Shown: positions 50,713 through 59,492, counted from the stretch's first letter. The stretch is DNA of 64,000 nt from Microbispora sp. H13382 (GCF_014161445.1 NZ_JABBXA010000021.1:109929-173928), one strand, 5' to 3'. Translations and numbers: made by a program. The notes: generated by a model from the sequence alone, not told the origin.

Positions 50713-51411
50713 ATGGCACGGATCGTGAGCGGGGCGGTGCCCAGCCCGAACATCTGGAACACTCCCCAGATCTACGAGCTGGAGAACCTCGCCGTGGGAC
50801 CCGCGGGCGCGGCCGAGGCGGCGATGCGGGCCGTACGGCCCTGGGACGGCGCGACGGTGGTCGAGATCGGCTGCGGCGCGGGCTTCCACCTGCCCGCGCT
50901 CGCCGCGTCCGCCGGGCGGGTCGTGGGCGTGGAGCCGCACGGCGGCCTGGCCGCCACGGCCGCCGCCCGCTGCGCGCCGCTGCCCAACGTCACGGTCCGT
51001 ACGGGCACCGCCCAGGCGCTGCCCCTGCCCGATGCCTCGACCGACGTGGCGATCGCGCGCTGGGCGTACTTCTTCGGGCCCGGCTGCGAGCCGGGGCTGC
51101 GCGAGCTGGGGCGGGTGCTGCGCCGGGGCGGCACGGCCTTCGTGGTGGACGTGGACGCCGCCCGCGGCGACTTCGGCCGCTGGTTCCGGCAGTCGCTGCC
51201 GACGTACTCCCCCGACGCCGTGGAACGCTTCTGGTCCCGGCAGGGCTGGCGGCGCGAGGAGCTGGACCTGCGGATGACGTTCCGGTCCAGGGCCGACCTC
51301 GAGGCGGTGCTGCGCATCGAGTTCACGCCCGAGGTGGCCGCCGAGGCGCTGCGCGAGATCGACGGCCTGGAGATCGCCTACCCGAACGTCCTGCGCTGGC
51401 GGGAATTCTGA
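50713..51411 (+). CDS. Class I SAM-dependent methyltransferase
   Basis: A 232-residue methyltransferase: VVEIGCGAGFHLPALAASAG (motif I), VGVEPHG (motif II), DVAIARWAYFFGPGCEPGL and VLRRGGTAFVVDVD (motif post II). Divergent from the isomerase operon. Start ATG 50713 is preceded by GGGCGCC without a good ribosome-binding site. Substrate unknown. Confidence 0.86.
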   Translation: MARIVSGAVPSPNIWNTPQIYELENLAVGPAGAAEAAMRAVRPWDGATVVEIGCGAGFHLPALAASAGRVVGVEPHGGLAATAAARCAPLPNVTVRTGTAQALPLPDASTDVAIARWAYFFGPGCEPGLRELGRVLRRGGTAFVVDVDAARGDFGRWFRQSLPTYSPDAVERFWSRQGWRREELDLRMTFRSRADLEAVLRIEFTPEVAAEALREIDGLEIAYPNVLRWREF

Positions 51412-51418
51412 GCTCCAC

Positions 51419-51451
51419 GCTTGACCTTGTCGTTGGCGTCAAGCTTTACCG
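51419..51451 (+). promoter_or_regulatory. MerR-type promoter with 19-bp spacer
   Basis: TTGACC (51421-51426) and TTACCG (51446-51451) are 19 bp apart, the unusual spacing used by MerR activators. A perfect 7-bp dyad GCTTGAC/GTCAAGC (51419-51425 and 51438-51444) fills the spacer. Predicted to be the autoregulated promoter of the merR-trx operon. Confidence 0.65.
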
Positions 51452-51501
51452 TCGTGTCCCGTACGAGGGCCGCAGCGGGTGGACGAGGCCGAGGAGGGCC
51501 G

Positions 51502-51879
51502 ATGCGGATCGGCGAGCTGGCCCGGCGCGCGGGAGTGAGCACCCGGGCGCTGCGCTACTACGAGCAGCGGGGGCTCATCCGGTCGCGCCGCTCGGCGAAC
51601 GGATATCGCGAGTACGACGAGTCGGACGTCCGGATCGTCACCGAGATCCGGGGGCTGATGTCGGTCGGTTTCACGCTGGACGACGCCCGGCCGTTCGTGG
51701 ACTGCCTGCGGTCCGGCCATCCGTCCGGGAGCTCCTGCCCCGAGTCGGTCGCGGTCTACCGGCGCAAGCTGGCAGAGATCGACGACCGGATCCGCGACCT
51801 GCTGGCCCGCCGGTCCGAGGTGGCCGCCCAGTTCGCCGAGGCGTGCCCCGGCTGCCTGTTGCCACGACGAGGAGAATGA
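51502..51879 (+). CDS. MerR family regulator
   Basis: A 125-residue MerR protein: wHTH MRIGELARRAGVSTRALRYYEQRGLI, then the coiled dimerisation helix VAVYRRKLAEIDDRIRDLL. Cysteines in DCLRSG, SSCPES and ACPGCL could be a metal or redox sensor. ATG 51502 has GAGGAGGG upstream. It overlaps the thioredoxin start, so it is likely the activator of that operon. Effector unknown. Confidence 0.9.
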   Translation: MRIGELARRAGVSTRALRYYEQRGLIRSRRSANGYREYDESDVRIVTEIRGLMSVGFTLDDARPFVDCLRSGHPSGSSCPESVAVYRRKLAEIDDRIRDLLARRSEVAAQFAEACPGCLLPRRGE

Positions 51880-52193
51880 TGATCACGCTGACCGCGGAGA
51901 ACTTCGACGAGCAGGTGCTGCGCAGCGACAAGCCGGTGCTGGTGGACTTCTGGACCGACTGGTGCCCGCCCTGCAAGATGATCGCCCCGATCCTCGAGGA
52001 GATCGCCGCCGAGTACGGCGACCGGCTGACGGTCGCCAAGATCAACGCCGACGAGCACCAGGAGATCGCGCAGCGCTACGACATCCTGGGCTTCCCCACG
52101 CTCAACCTCTATCGGAACGGCGAGGTGGTCCAGCAGATCAGGGGCGCCAAGCCGAAGCGCCTGCTGCTCGCCGACCTCGCGGGCCACTTCTAG
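51879..52193 (+). CDS. trxA: Thioredoxin
   Basis: A 104-residue thioredoxin with the WCPPCK active site (two redox cysteines; the usual WCGPCK with Gly changed to Pro), KPVLVDFWTD and the cis-Pro loop GFPTLNLY. Reduces protein disulfides in the cytosol. Start ATG 51879 (or 51876) overlaps the merR stop, so it is coupled to its likely regulator. The Pro in the active site would shift its redox potential. Confidence 0.92.
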   Translation: MITLTAENFDEQVLRSDKPVLVDFWTDWCPPCKMIAPILEEIAAEYGDRLTVAKINADEHQEIAQRYDILGFPTLNLYRNGEVVQQIRGAKPKRLLLADLAGHF

Positions 52194-52220
52194 CCCGGCC
52201 TCCTCCTTTACCGAGAGGCA

Positions 52221-52262
52221 CTTATATAAGCATTGACTTCTATAAGCGGCTCTCGGCATAGT
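52221..52262 (+). promoter_or_regulatory. Promoter and palindromic operator of the ArsR operon
   Basis: A perfect 10-bp palindrome CTTATATAAG (52221-52230) is followed by TTGACT (52233-52238), an 18-bp spacer and CATAGT (52257-52262). The GTG start is 7 bp after the -10, so the mRNA is probably leaderless. A second ATAAG copy (52242-52246) lies in the spacer. Confidence 0.6.
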
Positions 52263-52268
52263 GGGCGC

Positions 52269-52670
52269 GTGCACGCATTCGACGCGCTGGGGGATCCGGT
52301 GCGACGCCGAATCCTGGAGCTGCTCTCGCGGGGCGAGCAGACGTCGGGCGCGCTGACCTCGGTCATCCGCGCCGAGTTCGGGATCACACAGCCGGCGGTC
52401 TCCCAGCACCTGCGGGTGCTCCGCGAGTCCGGGCTCACGTCCGTACGGGCCGAGGGCACCCGGCGGCTCTACGCCGTCGACCCCGCGCCCCTGCGGGAGG
52501 TCGCCGCATGGCTGGAGCGGTTCCGCGGCTTCTGGGAGCAGCGGCTCGACGCGCTCGGGACCGAGCTGGCGCGGGGAAAACGGGAGCGGCGGCTCAGCGG
52601 CGGGGATGCTCACCACACAGCCCACGACACAGCCCACGACGGGCGGACCGACGAGGAAGAGCGGCCATGA
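52269..52670 (+). CDS. ArsR family regulator
   Basis: A 133-residue wHTH protein: AFDALGDPVRRRILELLSRGEQ and ITQPAVSQHLRVLRESGLTSVRAEG, with RRLYAVDP wing. No CxC metal site of true ArsR is seen, so it belongs to the non-metal group that usually controls an SRPBCC partner. GTG 52269 is chosen over ATG 52233, which lies in the promoter. Overlaps the next gene (ATGA). Confidence 0.9.
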   Translation: MHAFDALGDPVRRRILELLSRGEQTSGALTSVIRAEFGITQPAVSQHLRVLRESGLTSVRAEGTRRLYAVDPAPLREVAAWLERFRGFWEQRLDALGTELARGKRERRLSGGDAHHTAHDTAHDGRTDEEERP

Positions 52671-53314
52671 GCGACTACACCGAAATGATCAACCGAGCCC
52701 ACCGCACGGTCGGCAGGCGCGACCTGCCGGAGGGTGAGGCCCGCACGGTGCTGCTGCGGCGCACCTACGACACCGGCGTCGAGGACGTCTGGGACGCCTG
52801 CACCGACCCCGAGCGGATCGGCCGCTGGTTCCTGCCGGTGAGCGGCGAACTGAAGCTCGGCGGGCACTACCAGCTCCAGGGCAACGCGGGCGGGGAGATC
52901 CTGGCCTGCGAGCCGCCGCGGCTGCTGCGGGTGAGCTGGCTGTTCGGCGAGAACCCCGGCTTCAGCGAGGTCGAGGTGCGGCTGAGCGCGGACGGCGACG
53001 AGCGCACCGTGTTCGAGCTGGAGCACGTCGCCGTGGTGCCGCCGGAGTTCTGGGACCGGTTCGGGCCGGGGGCCACGGGCGTCGGCTGGGACCTGGCACT
53101 GCTCGGCCTCGGGCTGCATCTGCGCGGCGAGATGATGGACGACCCCTCGGCGTGGGAGCAGTCGGAGGAGGCACGGGAGCTCATGAGGCTCAGCAGCGAC
53201 CTGTGGGGCGAGGCATACCGGGCCTCCGGCGCGCCGGACGACGTGGTGGCCACCGCGGTCGCCGGCACCACCGGCTTCTACGTGCCGGAGAAGCCGGAGA
53301 AGCCGGAAAACTAG
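52667..53314 (+). CDS. SRPBCC (AHSA1-like) domain protein
   Basis: A 215-residue START/AHSA1-type protein: VLLRRTYDTGVEDVWDACTDPERIGRWFLPVSG and GGEILACEPPRLLRVSWLFG followed by TVFELEHVAVVPPEFWDRFGPGA. Such proteins paired with ArsR regulators bind small hydrophobic ligands. The ending EKPEKPEN is a short tandem. Operon partner of the ArsR gene (4-bp overlap). Confidence 0.9.
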   Translation: MSDYTEMINRAHRTVGRRDLPEGEARTVLLRRTYDTGVEDVWDACTDPERIGRWFLPVSGELKLGGHYQLQGNAGGEILACEPPRLLRVSWLFGENPGFSEVEVRLSADGDERTVFELEHVAVVPPEFWDRFGPGATGVGWDLALLGLGLHLRGEMMDDPSAWEQSEEARELMRLSSDLWGEAYRASGAPDDVVATAVAGTTGFYVPEKPEKPEN

Positions 53315-53349
53315 ACGGATTGTCGGCGGCGGCCGGTAACCTCCGGCAC

Positions 53350-54777
53350 GTGAGCAAGGCAGCGAAACCGGCGTACCGGTGCGGCGAGTGCGGCTGGACC
53401 ACGGTCAAGTGGGTCGGCAGGTGCGGGGAGTGCCAGGCGTGGGGCACAGTCGAGGAGGCCGGGGCGCGGCAGGGCGTCCACGTCGTCAAGCCGGGCGCGG
53501 TCTCCGCCCCCGCCGTCCCGATCGGCCAGGTGAAGGCCGAGTCCGTCAGCGCGCGGACGACCGGGGTGCCCGAGCTCGACCGCGTGCTCGGCGGCGGCCT
53601 CGTCCCGGGCGCGGCCGTGCTCCTCGCGGGAGAGCCGGGCATCGGGAAGTCGACGCTGCTCCTGGAGGCCGCCGCCCGCACCGCCCGGGGCGAGACCGTC
53701 CTGTACGTGACCGGTGAGGAGTCGGCCGCCCAGGTGCGCATGCGGGCCGACCGCATCGGAGCGATCGAGGACAGGCTCTACCTGGCCGCGGAGACCGACC
53801 TGTCCGCCCTGGTGGCGCACGTCGAGAAGGTGCAGCCGAGCCTGCTCATCGTCGACTCGGTGCAGACGATCGGCTCGGCCGACGCGACCGGAGTGCCCGG
53901 CGGCGTGACCCAGGTCAGGGAGGTCGCCGGCAACCTGGTGCGCCTCGCCAAGGAACGGGCCATGTCCACGGTGCTCGTGGGCCACGTGACCAAGGACGGC
54001 ACGATCGCCGGGCCCCGGGTGCTGGAGCACCTGGTCGACGTCGTGCTCCATTTCGAGGGCGACCGCAACTCACGGCTGCGCTTGGTGCGCGCGGTGAAGA
54101 ACCGGTTCGGCCCGATCGACGAGGTGGGCTGCTTCGACCTGCACGAGCGCGGCATCACCGGGATCACCGACCCGAGCGGGCTGTTCGTCTCCCGCCATCC
54201 CGAGCCGGTGCCGGGCACCTGCGTCACCGTGACCATCGAGGGCACCCGGCCGATTCCCGCCGAACTGCAGGCCCTGGTCGGCCCGACCGAAGCTCCCCAG
54301 CCCCGCCGCACCTCCTCCGGCCTCGACTCCTACCGGGTGGCGATGGTGCTCGCCGTCATGGAGCGGCGGCTCCACGCCAAGATCGGCAAGTGCGACGTCT
54401 TCACGGCGACGGTGGGCGGGATCCGCCTGACCGACCCCGCCGTGGACCTGGCGCTGATGCTGTCGGTCGTGAGCGCGGCCGGCGACCAGGCACTGCCCGC
54501 CGGGCTCGTCGCGCTGGGCGAGGTCGGCCTGGCGGGCGAGCTGCGGCCCGTGCGGGAGGTGCGGCGGCGGCTGGCCGAGGCGGCCCGGCTCGGCTTCACC
54601 AGGGCGCTGGTGCCCTCCGGCTCGCTCGAAGAGGAAGGCCCCCGCCTGGAGGCGTCGGCGAGCCGGGGCCGCCTCGTGGCGTTGCGCTCACCGGCCGGCC
54701 GTACGACGCCGTTCGCGCCGGGCTTCGAGGTCACGGAGGTGGAGAACGTGTGGGACGCGCTCAACCTCATGCGGTGA
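53350..54777 (+). CDS. radA: DNA repair protein RadA
   Basis: A 475-residue RadA/Sms: zinc finger CGECGWTTVKWVGRCGEC (Cys11, Cys14, Cys25, Cys28), Walker A GEPGIGKST, Walker B LLIVDSVQT, the RadA-specific VKNRFGPIDEVG, and a Lon-protease-like C-terminal domain. It processes recombination intermediates with RecA. GTG 53350 starts the protein. It precedes disA, as in many actinobacteria. Confidence 0.97.
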   Translation: MSKAAKPAYRCGECGWTTVKWVGRCGECQAWGTVEEAGARQGVHVVKPGAVSAPAVPIGQVKAESVSARTTGVPELDRVLGGGLVPGAAVLLAGEPGIGKSTLLLEAAARTARGETVLYVTGEESAAQVRMRADRIGAIEDRLYLAAETDLSALVAHVEKVQPSLLIVDSVQTIGSADATGVPGGVTQVREVAGNLVRLAKERAMSTVLVGHVTKDGTIAGPRVLEHLVDVVLHFEGDRNSRLRLVRAVKNRFGPIDEVGCFDLHERGITGITDPSGLFVSRHPEPVPGTCVTVTIEGTRPIPAELQALVGPTEAPQPRRTSSGLDSYRVAMVLAVMERRLHAKIGKCDVFTATVGGIRLTDPAVDLALMLSVVSAAGDQALPAGLVALGEVGLAGELRPVREVRRRLAEAARLGFTRALVPSGSLEEEGPRLEASASRGRLVALRSPAGRTTPFAPGFEVTEVENVWDALNLMR

Positions 54778-54974
54778 GCGCCGTGATCGGCAGTGACACC
54801 GGTGAGCACGGCGTGACGCCGGTAAGCTCTGTTGCCTGCCCGTCGGCCGTGGTCTCGCCCCCGCGTCCCGAGGGGCTTTCACAGGGCCGTCCACGGAGCG
54901 CCTCGCGGACCTCGCCACGACAAGGGATCGGTAGGACGACGATCTGACGGATACGACCGGGCGAGCCCACTGGG

Positions 54975-56069
54975 GTGCATGTGCTGGACAACGACAAGGC
55001 GATCGACGACCGCAGAAGGGCCGTGCTCGCCTCGCTCGCCCCGGGGACGGCGTTGCGTGACGGCCTGGAGCGCATCCTGCGCGGCCACACCGGCGGCCTG
55101 ATCGTCCTCGGGTACGACCGCACGGTCGAGGACATCTGCACCGGCGGCTTCACGCTCGACGTCGAGTTCTCCGCGACCCGCCTGCGCGAGCTGGCCAAGA
55201 TGGACGGCGCGATCGTGCTCGACACGGCCCACCTCAGGATCGTGCGGGCCGCCGTGCACCTCGTGCCCGACCCGGCCATCCCCACCGACGAGTCCGGCAC
55301 CCGGCACCGTACGGCGCAGCGGGTGGCCAGGCAGACCTCGCTCCCGGTCATCGCGATCAGCAAGTCGATGCGGATCATCGCGCTCTACCTCGACGGCATC
55401 CGTCACGTGCTGGAGGAGTCGGCCGCGATCCTGTCCAAGGCCAACCAGGCCCTGGCGACGCTCGAACGCTACAAGAAGCGGCTCGACGAGGTCTCCGGCA
55501 ACCTGTCGGCCCTGGAGATCGAGGACCTCGTCACGGTCCGCGACGTGGCCGTCGTCGTGCAGCGCCTGGAGATGGTCCGCCGCATCGCCCGTGAGATCGA
55601 GGGATACGTCGTCGAGCTCGGCACCGACGGGCGGCTGCTGTCCCTGCAGCTCGACGAGTTGTTCGCCGGCGTGGAGACCGACCGCGTGCAGATCATCCGC
55701 GACTACGCGCCCGGCTCGCTCGGCGCCCGGCCGTACGGGGACGCCGACGCCATGCGGGAGCTGGACGAGCTGTCCTCCGGCGACCTGCTCGACCTGTCGA
55801 AGGTGGCCCAGATCCTCGGCCACCACGGCGGCGACGCGCTCGACACGCCGGTCAGCCCGCGCGGCTTCCGGCTGCTCACCAAGGTCCCCCGCCTGCCCGG
55901 GGCGATCGTCGACCGGCTCGTGAGCCACTTCGGCGGCCTGCAGAAGCTGCTCGCGGCAAGCACCGACGACCTCCAGGCCGTCGGCGGCGTGGGCGAGACC
56001 CGGGCGCGCAGCGTCCGCGAGGGCCTGTCCCGGCTCGCCGAGTCGTCCATCCTGGAGCGCTATCTCTGA
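54975..56069 (+). CDS. disA: DNA integrity scanning protein DisA, c-di-AMP synthase
   Basis: A 364-residue diadenylate cyclase. Catalytic motifs are MDGAIVLD (DGA) and SGTRHRTAQR (RHR); the C-terminal helix-hairpin-helix DNA-binding part has LVSHFGGLQKLLAASTDDLQAVGGVGETRARSVREGL. It makes c-di-AMP and halts at branched DNA. GTG 54975 or 54981 starts it. It follows radA after 197 bp with no gene between. A perfect hairpin at 56078-56103 ends the transcript. Confidence 0.97.
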   Translation: MHVLDNDKAIDDRRRAVLASLAPGTALRDGLERILRGHTGGLIVLGYDRTVEDICTGGFTLDVEFSATRLRELAKMDGAIVLDTAHLRIVRAAVHLVPDPAIPTDESGTRHRTAQRVARQTSLPVIAISKSMRIIALYLDGIRHVLEESAAILSKANQALATLERYKKRLDEVSGNLSALEIEDLVTVRDVAVVVQRLEMVRRIAREIEGYVVELGTDGRLLSLQLDELFAGVETDRVQIIRDYAPGSLGARPYGDADAMRELDELSSGDLLDLSKVAQILGHHGGDALDTPVSPRGFRLLTKVPRLPGAIVDRLVSHFGGLQKLLAASTDDLQAVGGVGETRARSVREGLSRLAESSILERYL

Positions 56070-56077
56070 TCGATGCG

Positions 56078-56103
56078 CGGCAGGTCGACTCGATGACCTG
56101 CCG
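56078..56103 (+). terminator. Terminator hairpin after disA
   Basis: CGGCAGGTC (56078-56086) pairs perfectly with GACCTGCCG (56095-56103), loop of 8, 9 bp after the disA stop; no T-run. It also faces the convergent peptidase E gene. Confidence 0.6.
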
Positions 56104-56172
56104 GAGCGGCTGAGGAGCGCTCGGCCACGGCGGGGCGAGCACGAGGACGGGAAGGTCGTCGACGTTCATGAT

Positions 56173-56841
56173 TCAGGGGGTGAACAGCTTCCAGCGCCCC
56201 TCGGAGACGACCTCGGCATGACCGTCGATTACCTTGATGGCGGTCTCATCGTCGATCGCATACGCCCGATTCGGGATGCCGGCCGCCCATCTTTCCGCCT
56301 CGGCCATGGTGTTCTCCGGCAGGAGTTCGTGATCCAGGTGCGGGAAGATCGAGAAGTCGACGACGCCCAGGGTGCTGTCGTCACCGGAGGGCGGCTTCCA
56401 CTGGACGAAGTCCTCCCCGATACGGGGGGTCATCACCATGCTCCCGGCGCTCAGTCCCGCCCAGACCGTCTCGCTCAGCGACGGCAAGAGATCCGCCAGC
56501 CCGGACTGCCGCATCCAGTGACACAGGTAGAGCGCATCGCCGCCGTTCACCAGCAGGACGTCCGCCTCCCGGACCCAGGGGACCCAGCGCTCTTCACCGA
56601 TGCTGGGCAGCGCGGTGAGCTCCAGCACTCCCACGGACTTCCACCCCAACTCGCACATGGGCAGGGCGGACTTCCCACTGATGAAACGCCATGCGCCGAC
56701 AGGAGTGACCTGGGGGTGCCCGTATGCCGCGGTGGGGATGCAGAGGGCGTTGGACTCGGCGATCGGCTTGCCCAGGAGGTCGACCAGCGCGTTGTGGATG
56801 CTCGCGTTCGCGATGCCGGCGGATGTGAGAAGAAGCCGCAT
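56173..56841 (-). CDS. Peptidase E-like (S51) protein, type 1 glutamine-amidotransferase fold
   Basis: A 222-residue protein: LLLTSAGIANASIH, VNGGDALYLCHWM, and the nucleophile elbow VWAGLSAGSMVM with Ser as in peptidase E, then HLDHELLPENT. S51 peptidases cleave Asp-X dipeptides; the Ser-His-Glu pattern is present. ATG 56841. Lies between disA and mutY, where most actinobacteria lack it. Confidence 0.85.
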   Translation of the reverse strand: MRLLLTSAGIANASIHNALVDLLGKPIAESNALCIPTAAYGHPQVTPVGAWRFISGKSALPMCELGWKSVGVLELTALPSIGEERWVPWVREADVLLVNGGDALYLCHWMRQSGLADLLPSLSETVWAGLSAGSMVMTPRIGEDFVQWKPPSGDDSTLGVVDFSIFPHLDHELLPENTMAEAERWAAGIPNRAYAIDDETAIKVIDGHAEVVSEGRWKLFTP

Positions 56842-56877
56842 GATGCCCTTTCCTGAGCGCTCTGTCGCTGCCCTGCG

Positions 56878-57390
56878 TCAGAAGCGGTAGTTGGTCTGGC
56901 CGAACGGGTCGCCCTTGGCGTGGCCGTACGCCTTGTCCGGTCTGACCTCGAAGACCACGACCTGGGTATCGGGCCTCTCGGAGTCCACGGCACCGTTCTG
57001 GACGTCGAGCAGCCAGCGGCCGTCCCAGCGACCGCGATACAGCTCGGCGAGCCGCCGCAGCAGAGCGTCGTCGGTCACCGGCACGGCGGTCCCCTCCACG
57101 ACGACGTCGAGGCCGCGGTCCCAGGCGGTGTCGCCGGCAAGCACGAGCACGTGTGGATTGGCCTGGAGGTTGTCGTACTTCACCTCCGTGCTGCCGGTGT
57201 GGAAGTAGACCTTCCCCTCATGGACCACCGGGACCATCGGCGTCGCGTGAGGACGGCCGTCCGGCCGTACGGTCACAATCCAGGCGACCTCCGCCGCGGC
57301 CAGCCTCGCCTCGGCGTCGGTCCACGGGACCGCCTCGGCCCGCTCGTCGCTGTAGCGCCGGTCGATACGCTCGCGCGTCGGTCGCACCAC
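56878..57390 (-). CDS. Pyridoxamine 5'-phosphate oxidase-like split-barrel protein
   Basis: A 170-residue PPOX-fold protein: AEVAWIVTVRPDGRPHATPMVPV, VYFHTGSTEVKYDNLQANPHVLV and RGLDVVVEGTAVPV. Binds FMN or F420. Two TTGCA-type palindromes lie upstream, beyond which only a remnant of an HxlR regulator remains. ATG 57390. Confidence 0.82.
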   Translation of the reverse strand: MVRPTRERIDRRYSDERAEAVPWTDAEARLAAAEVAWIVTVRPDGRPHATPMVPVVHEGKVYFHTGSTEVKYDNLQANPHVLVLAGDTAWDRGLDVVVEGTAVPVTDDALLRRLAELYRGRWDGRWLLDVQNGAVDSERPDTQVVVFEVRPDKAYGHAKGDPFGQTNYRF

Positions 57391-57405
57391 GCCTCCAGAA
57401 ACTGA

Positions 57406-57458
57406 TTGCAGTATGCAAGCTGTTGGGTGACGTTAACACGACCGGTTGCGAAGTGCAA
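57406..57458. promoter_or_regulatory. Two TTGCA-type palindromes (candidate HxlR operators)
   Basis: TTGCA-GTA-TGCAA at 57406-57418 and TTGCG-AAG-TGCAA at 57446-57458, both 13 bp and 40 bp apart, in front of the PPOX gene and the HxlR remnant. They fit a dimeric wHTH regulator. Confidence 0.55.
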
Positions 57459-57468
57459 TCAGATTCGA

Positions 57469-57545
57469 TGGCTGAGGCACGAGACCCTGATCCGCTACAG
57501 CCTCACCGAGGCGGGCGTGCAGCTCGTGCCGGCGATGGCGGCTCG
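57469..57545 (+). pseudogene. Remnant of an HxlR-family regulator
   Basis: Plus-strand frame 57406-57756 contains ETLIRYSLTEAGVQLVPAMAA, the C-terminal wing and helix of HxlR regulators, with no HTH before it; just upstream an out-of-frame ATG at 57468 has a plausible start region. The N-terminal 70-80 codons are missing and the end is fused to non-coding sequence, so the gene is broken. Function lost. Confidence 0.55.
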
Positions 57546-57611
57546 CGGGGGCGGCGGCCCGCCCCCCGCCATGACGCCCGTCTTTCCGCGTCCGCCTCTC
57601 AGTGCCCTCTC

Positions 57612-58310
57612 TCAGCGCAGATGGAAGACGATCTTCGGGCTCTTGAGCCGGCCCGCGTGCGCCGTCGCGACGTACGTCCCGGGGTCGGCGGGCGACCGCT
57701 TGCCCGCGCACGTGCTCCCCGAGCGGTGGCGGTCCCATCGGATGTTCTGGACATAGGGGATGCCGCGCTGCAGCAACTGCCTGTCCACGCCGTCGCCCGC
57801 CACGCAGTCGGCCGTCGACCACACGCGCTCGCCGCCCGACAGCACCCGCATCTCCAGCGTGCGCGGCCCGACGTCGACGGTGCACTCGACCTTGCCCGTG
57901 CTCACGACCGTCAGCAGGAAGTTCGGCGTGACGCCCTTGCCGTACACGTCCTGGCCGGTCTGCAGCGCGAGCACGAGGTCCCTCTCGTCGCAGGGATCGC
58001 CCGGGCGCCGGGGTTTGCCGGGTGAGGGCGAGACGCCCGCGGAGGCGGACGGCGACGGTTGCCCCGGCACGGCGGCGGAGGCGGCGGGCGTCTTCGGAGC
58101 CAGGCCGGCGGGCAGCGAGACGACCAGCCGGTCGGACGGGGTCGCCCTGACGGCCGCGGCGGTCTCGTCCGACCGTCCTGAGGCGCTGCTGCACGCCCAT
58201 GCCACGACCGCCACCACGACGAGCATCCCCGTGAGCACCGACACACGGCGGCGCCAGTAGACGTCCGCCCCCTCGACACCCACGTCGCCACGGAATGTGT
58301 CCGGATCCAT
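57612..58310 (-). CDS. Membrane-anchored protein in the disA-mutY interval
   Basis: A 232-residue protein with a short cytosolic start, one hydrophobic helix (VSVLTGMLVVVAVVAWACS), a Ser/Pro-rich linker and an extracytoplasmic domain (ALQTGQDVYGKGVTPNFLLTVVSTG, IPYVQNIRWDRHRSGSTCAG). It occupies the place of the conserved membrane protein Rv3587c, between disA and mutY, and may be its counterpart. Function not known. ATG 58310. Confidence 0.75.
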   Translation of the reverse strand: MDPDTFRGDVGVEGADVYWRRRVSVLTGMLVVVAVVAWACSSASGRSDETAAAVRATPSDRLVVSLPAGLAPKTPAASAAVPGQPSPSASAGVSPSPGKPRRPGDPCDERDLVLALQTGQDVYGKGVTPNFLLTVVSTGKVECTVDVGPRTLEMRVLSGGERVWSTADCVAGDGVDRQLLQRGIPYVQNIRWDRHRSGSTCAGKRSPADPGTYVATAHAGRLKSPKIVFHLR

Positions 58311-58448
58311 ACGGACAGTATGGAGAGCCCTGGCGGGTCAGAGGTAACGGCTCGCTGAACCTTGCCCTTTCCCAGGTCGGAGCCTCGCCGGACCTTTGCG
58401 CAATCAGGCGCCCCGTTCCAGCCCGGTGCGGCCCGGTACAGTCGGTGC

Positions 58449-59315
58449 GTGTCCGCCTCCCTGCGTGAGCCCATCCTCGACTGGTACGCCGAGCACAACC
58501 GCGACCTGCCCTGGCGGCGGCCCGACGCGACCCCGTGGGGCATCCTGGTGAGCGAGATCATGCTCCAGCAGACGCCCGTCGCCCGGGTGCTGCCGATCTG
58601 GACCGAGTGGATGGAGCGCTGGCCCACCCCGGATGCGCTCGCGAAGGAGTCCCCCGGCGAGGCCGTGCGCCACTGGGGGCGGCTCGGCTATCCGCGCAGG
58701 GCGCTCAACCTCCACGCGTGCGCCCGGGCCATCACGGCCGACCACGCCGGCCGCGTGCCGTCCACGTACGACGAGCTGCGGGCACTGCCCGGGATCGGCG
58801 ACTACACGGCGGCGGCCGTGGCCAGCTTCGCGTACGGCGGCAGCCACGCGGTGCTCGACACGAACGTGCGGCGGGTGCTGGCCAGGACGGTGCGCGGCGA
58901 GGAGTACCCGCCGAAGGCGCCGACGGCGGCCGAGCGGCGGCTCGCGGAGTCGCTCGTGCCCCCGGTCGGCGCGCCACGCTGGGCCGTGGCCGTGATGGAG
59001 CTGGGCGCGCTGGTGTGCACGGCCAGGGCGCCCCGCTGCGAGCGCTGCCCGGTCACCGCGCAGTGCGCCTGGCGGCTGGCCGGGCGCCCGGCCCACGACG
59101 GCCCGGCGCGCCAGGGCCAGACGTACGCGGGGACCGACCGGCAGTGCCGCGGACGCCTGCTCGCCGTGCTCCGCGAGGCGCACGGACCGGTCCCCAAGGA
59201 GGCGCTCGACACGGTCTGGGCCGACCACGTGCAGCGCGAGCGCGCGCTGGACGGCCTGCTGGATGACGGCCTGGCCGAGGTCCTTCCCGACGGCACCTAC
59301 CAGCTTCCCTCCTGA
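58449..59315 (+). CDS. mutY: A/G-specific adenine glycosylase MutY
   Basis: A 288-residue MutY. ILVSEIMLQQTPVARV holds the catalytic Glu, LPGIGDYTAAAV the helix-hairpin-helix and Asp, and CTARAPRCERCPVTAQC the four cysteines of the [4Fe-4S] cluster. It removes adenine opposite 8-oxoG. The C-terminal part (about 225-288) is shorter than the NUDIX-like domain of E. coli MutY, as usual in actinobacteria. GTG 58449. Confidence 0.95.
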   Translation: MSASLREPILDWYAEHNRDLPWRRPDATPWGILVSEIMLQQTPVARVLPIWTEWMERWPTPDALAKESPGEAVRHWGRLGYPRRALNLHACARAITADHAGRVPSTYDELRALPGIGDYTAAAVASFAYGGSHAVLDTNVRRVLARTVRGEEYPPKAPTAAERRLAESLVPPVGAPRWAVAVMELGALVCTARAPRCERCPVTAQCAWRLAGRPAHDGPARQGQTYAGTDRQCRGRLLAVLREAHGPVPKEALDTVWADHVQRERALDGLLDDGLAEVLPDGTYQLPS

Positions 59316-59492
59316 CCCCGGCCGTCCGGGAGGCGGGGCACGGCGCCCTGCTCGGCGCTCCGGAGGAGCCGCCTGCCCGCCGGAAGTGAACCGGGCCGAT
59401 CATCGCCCCTGCGCGCCGCAGCCCTTACCGGGCACCGCGGAAGAAGCCGGCGGGAATGAGGGTGACCGGTCGGACAGTGCTTGTGTGTGGAC

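Noticed and set aside
55876..56169. Minus-strand ORF overlapping the end of disA
   Set aside because: Shadow of disA with no ribosome-binding site and no recognisable domain.
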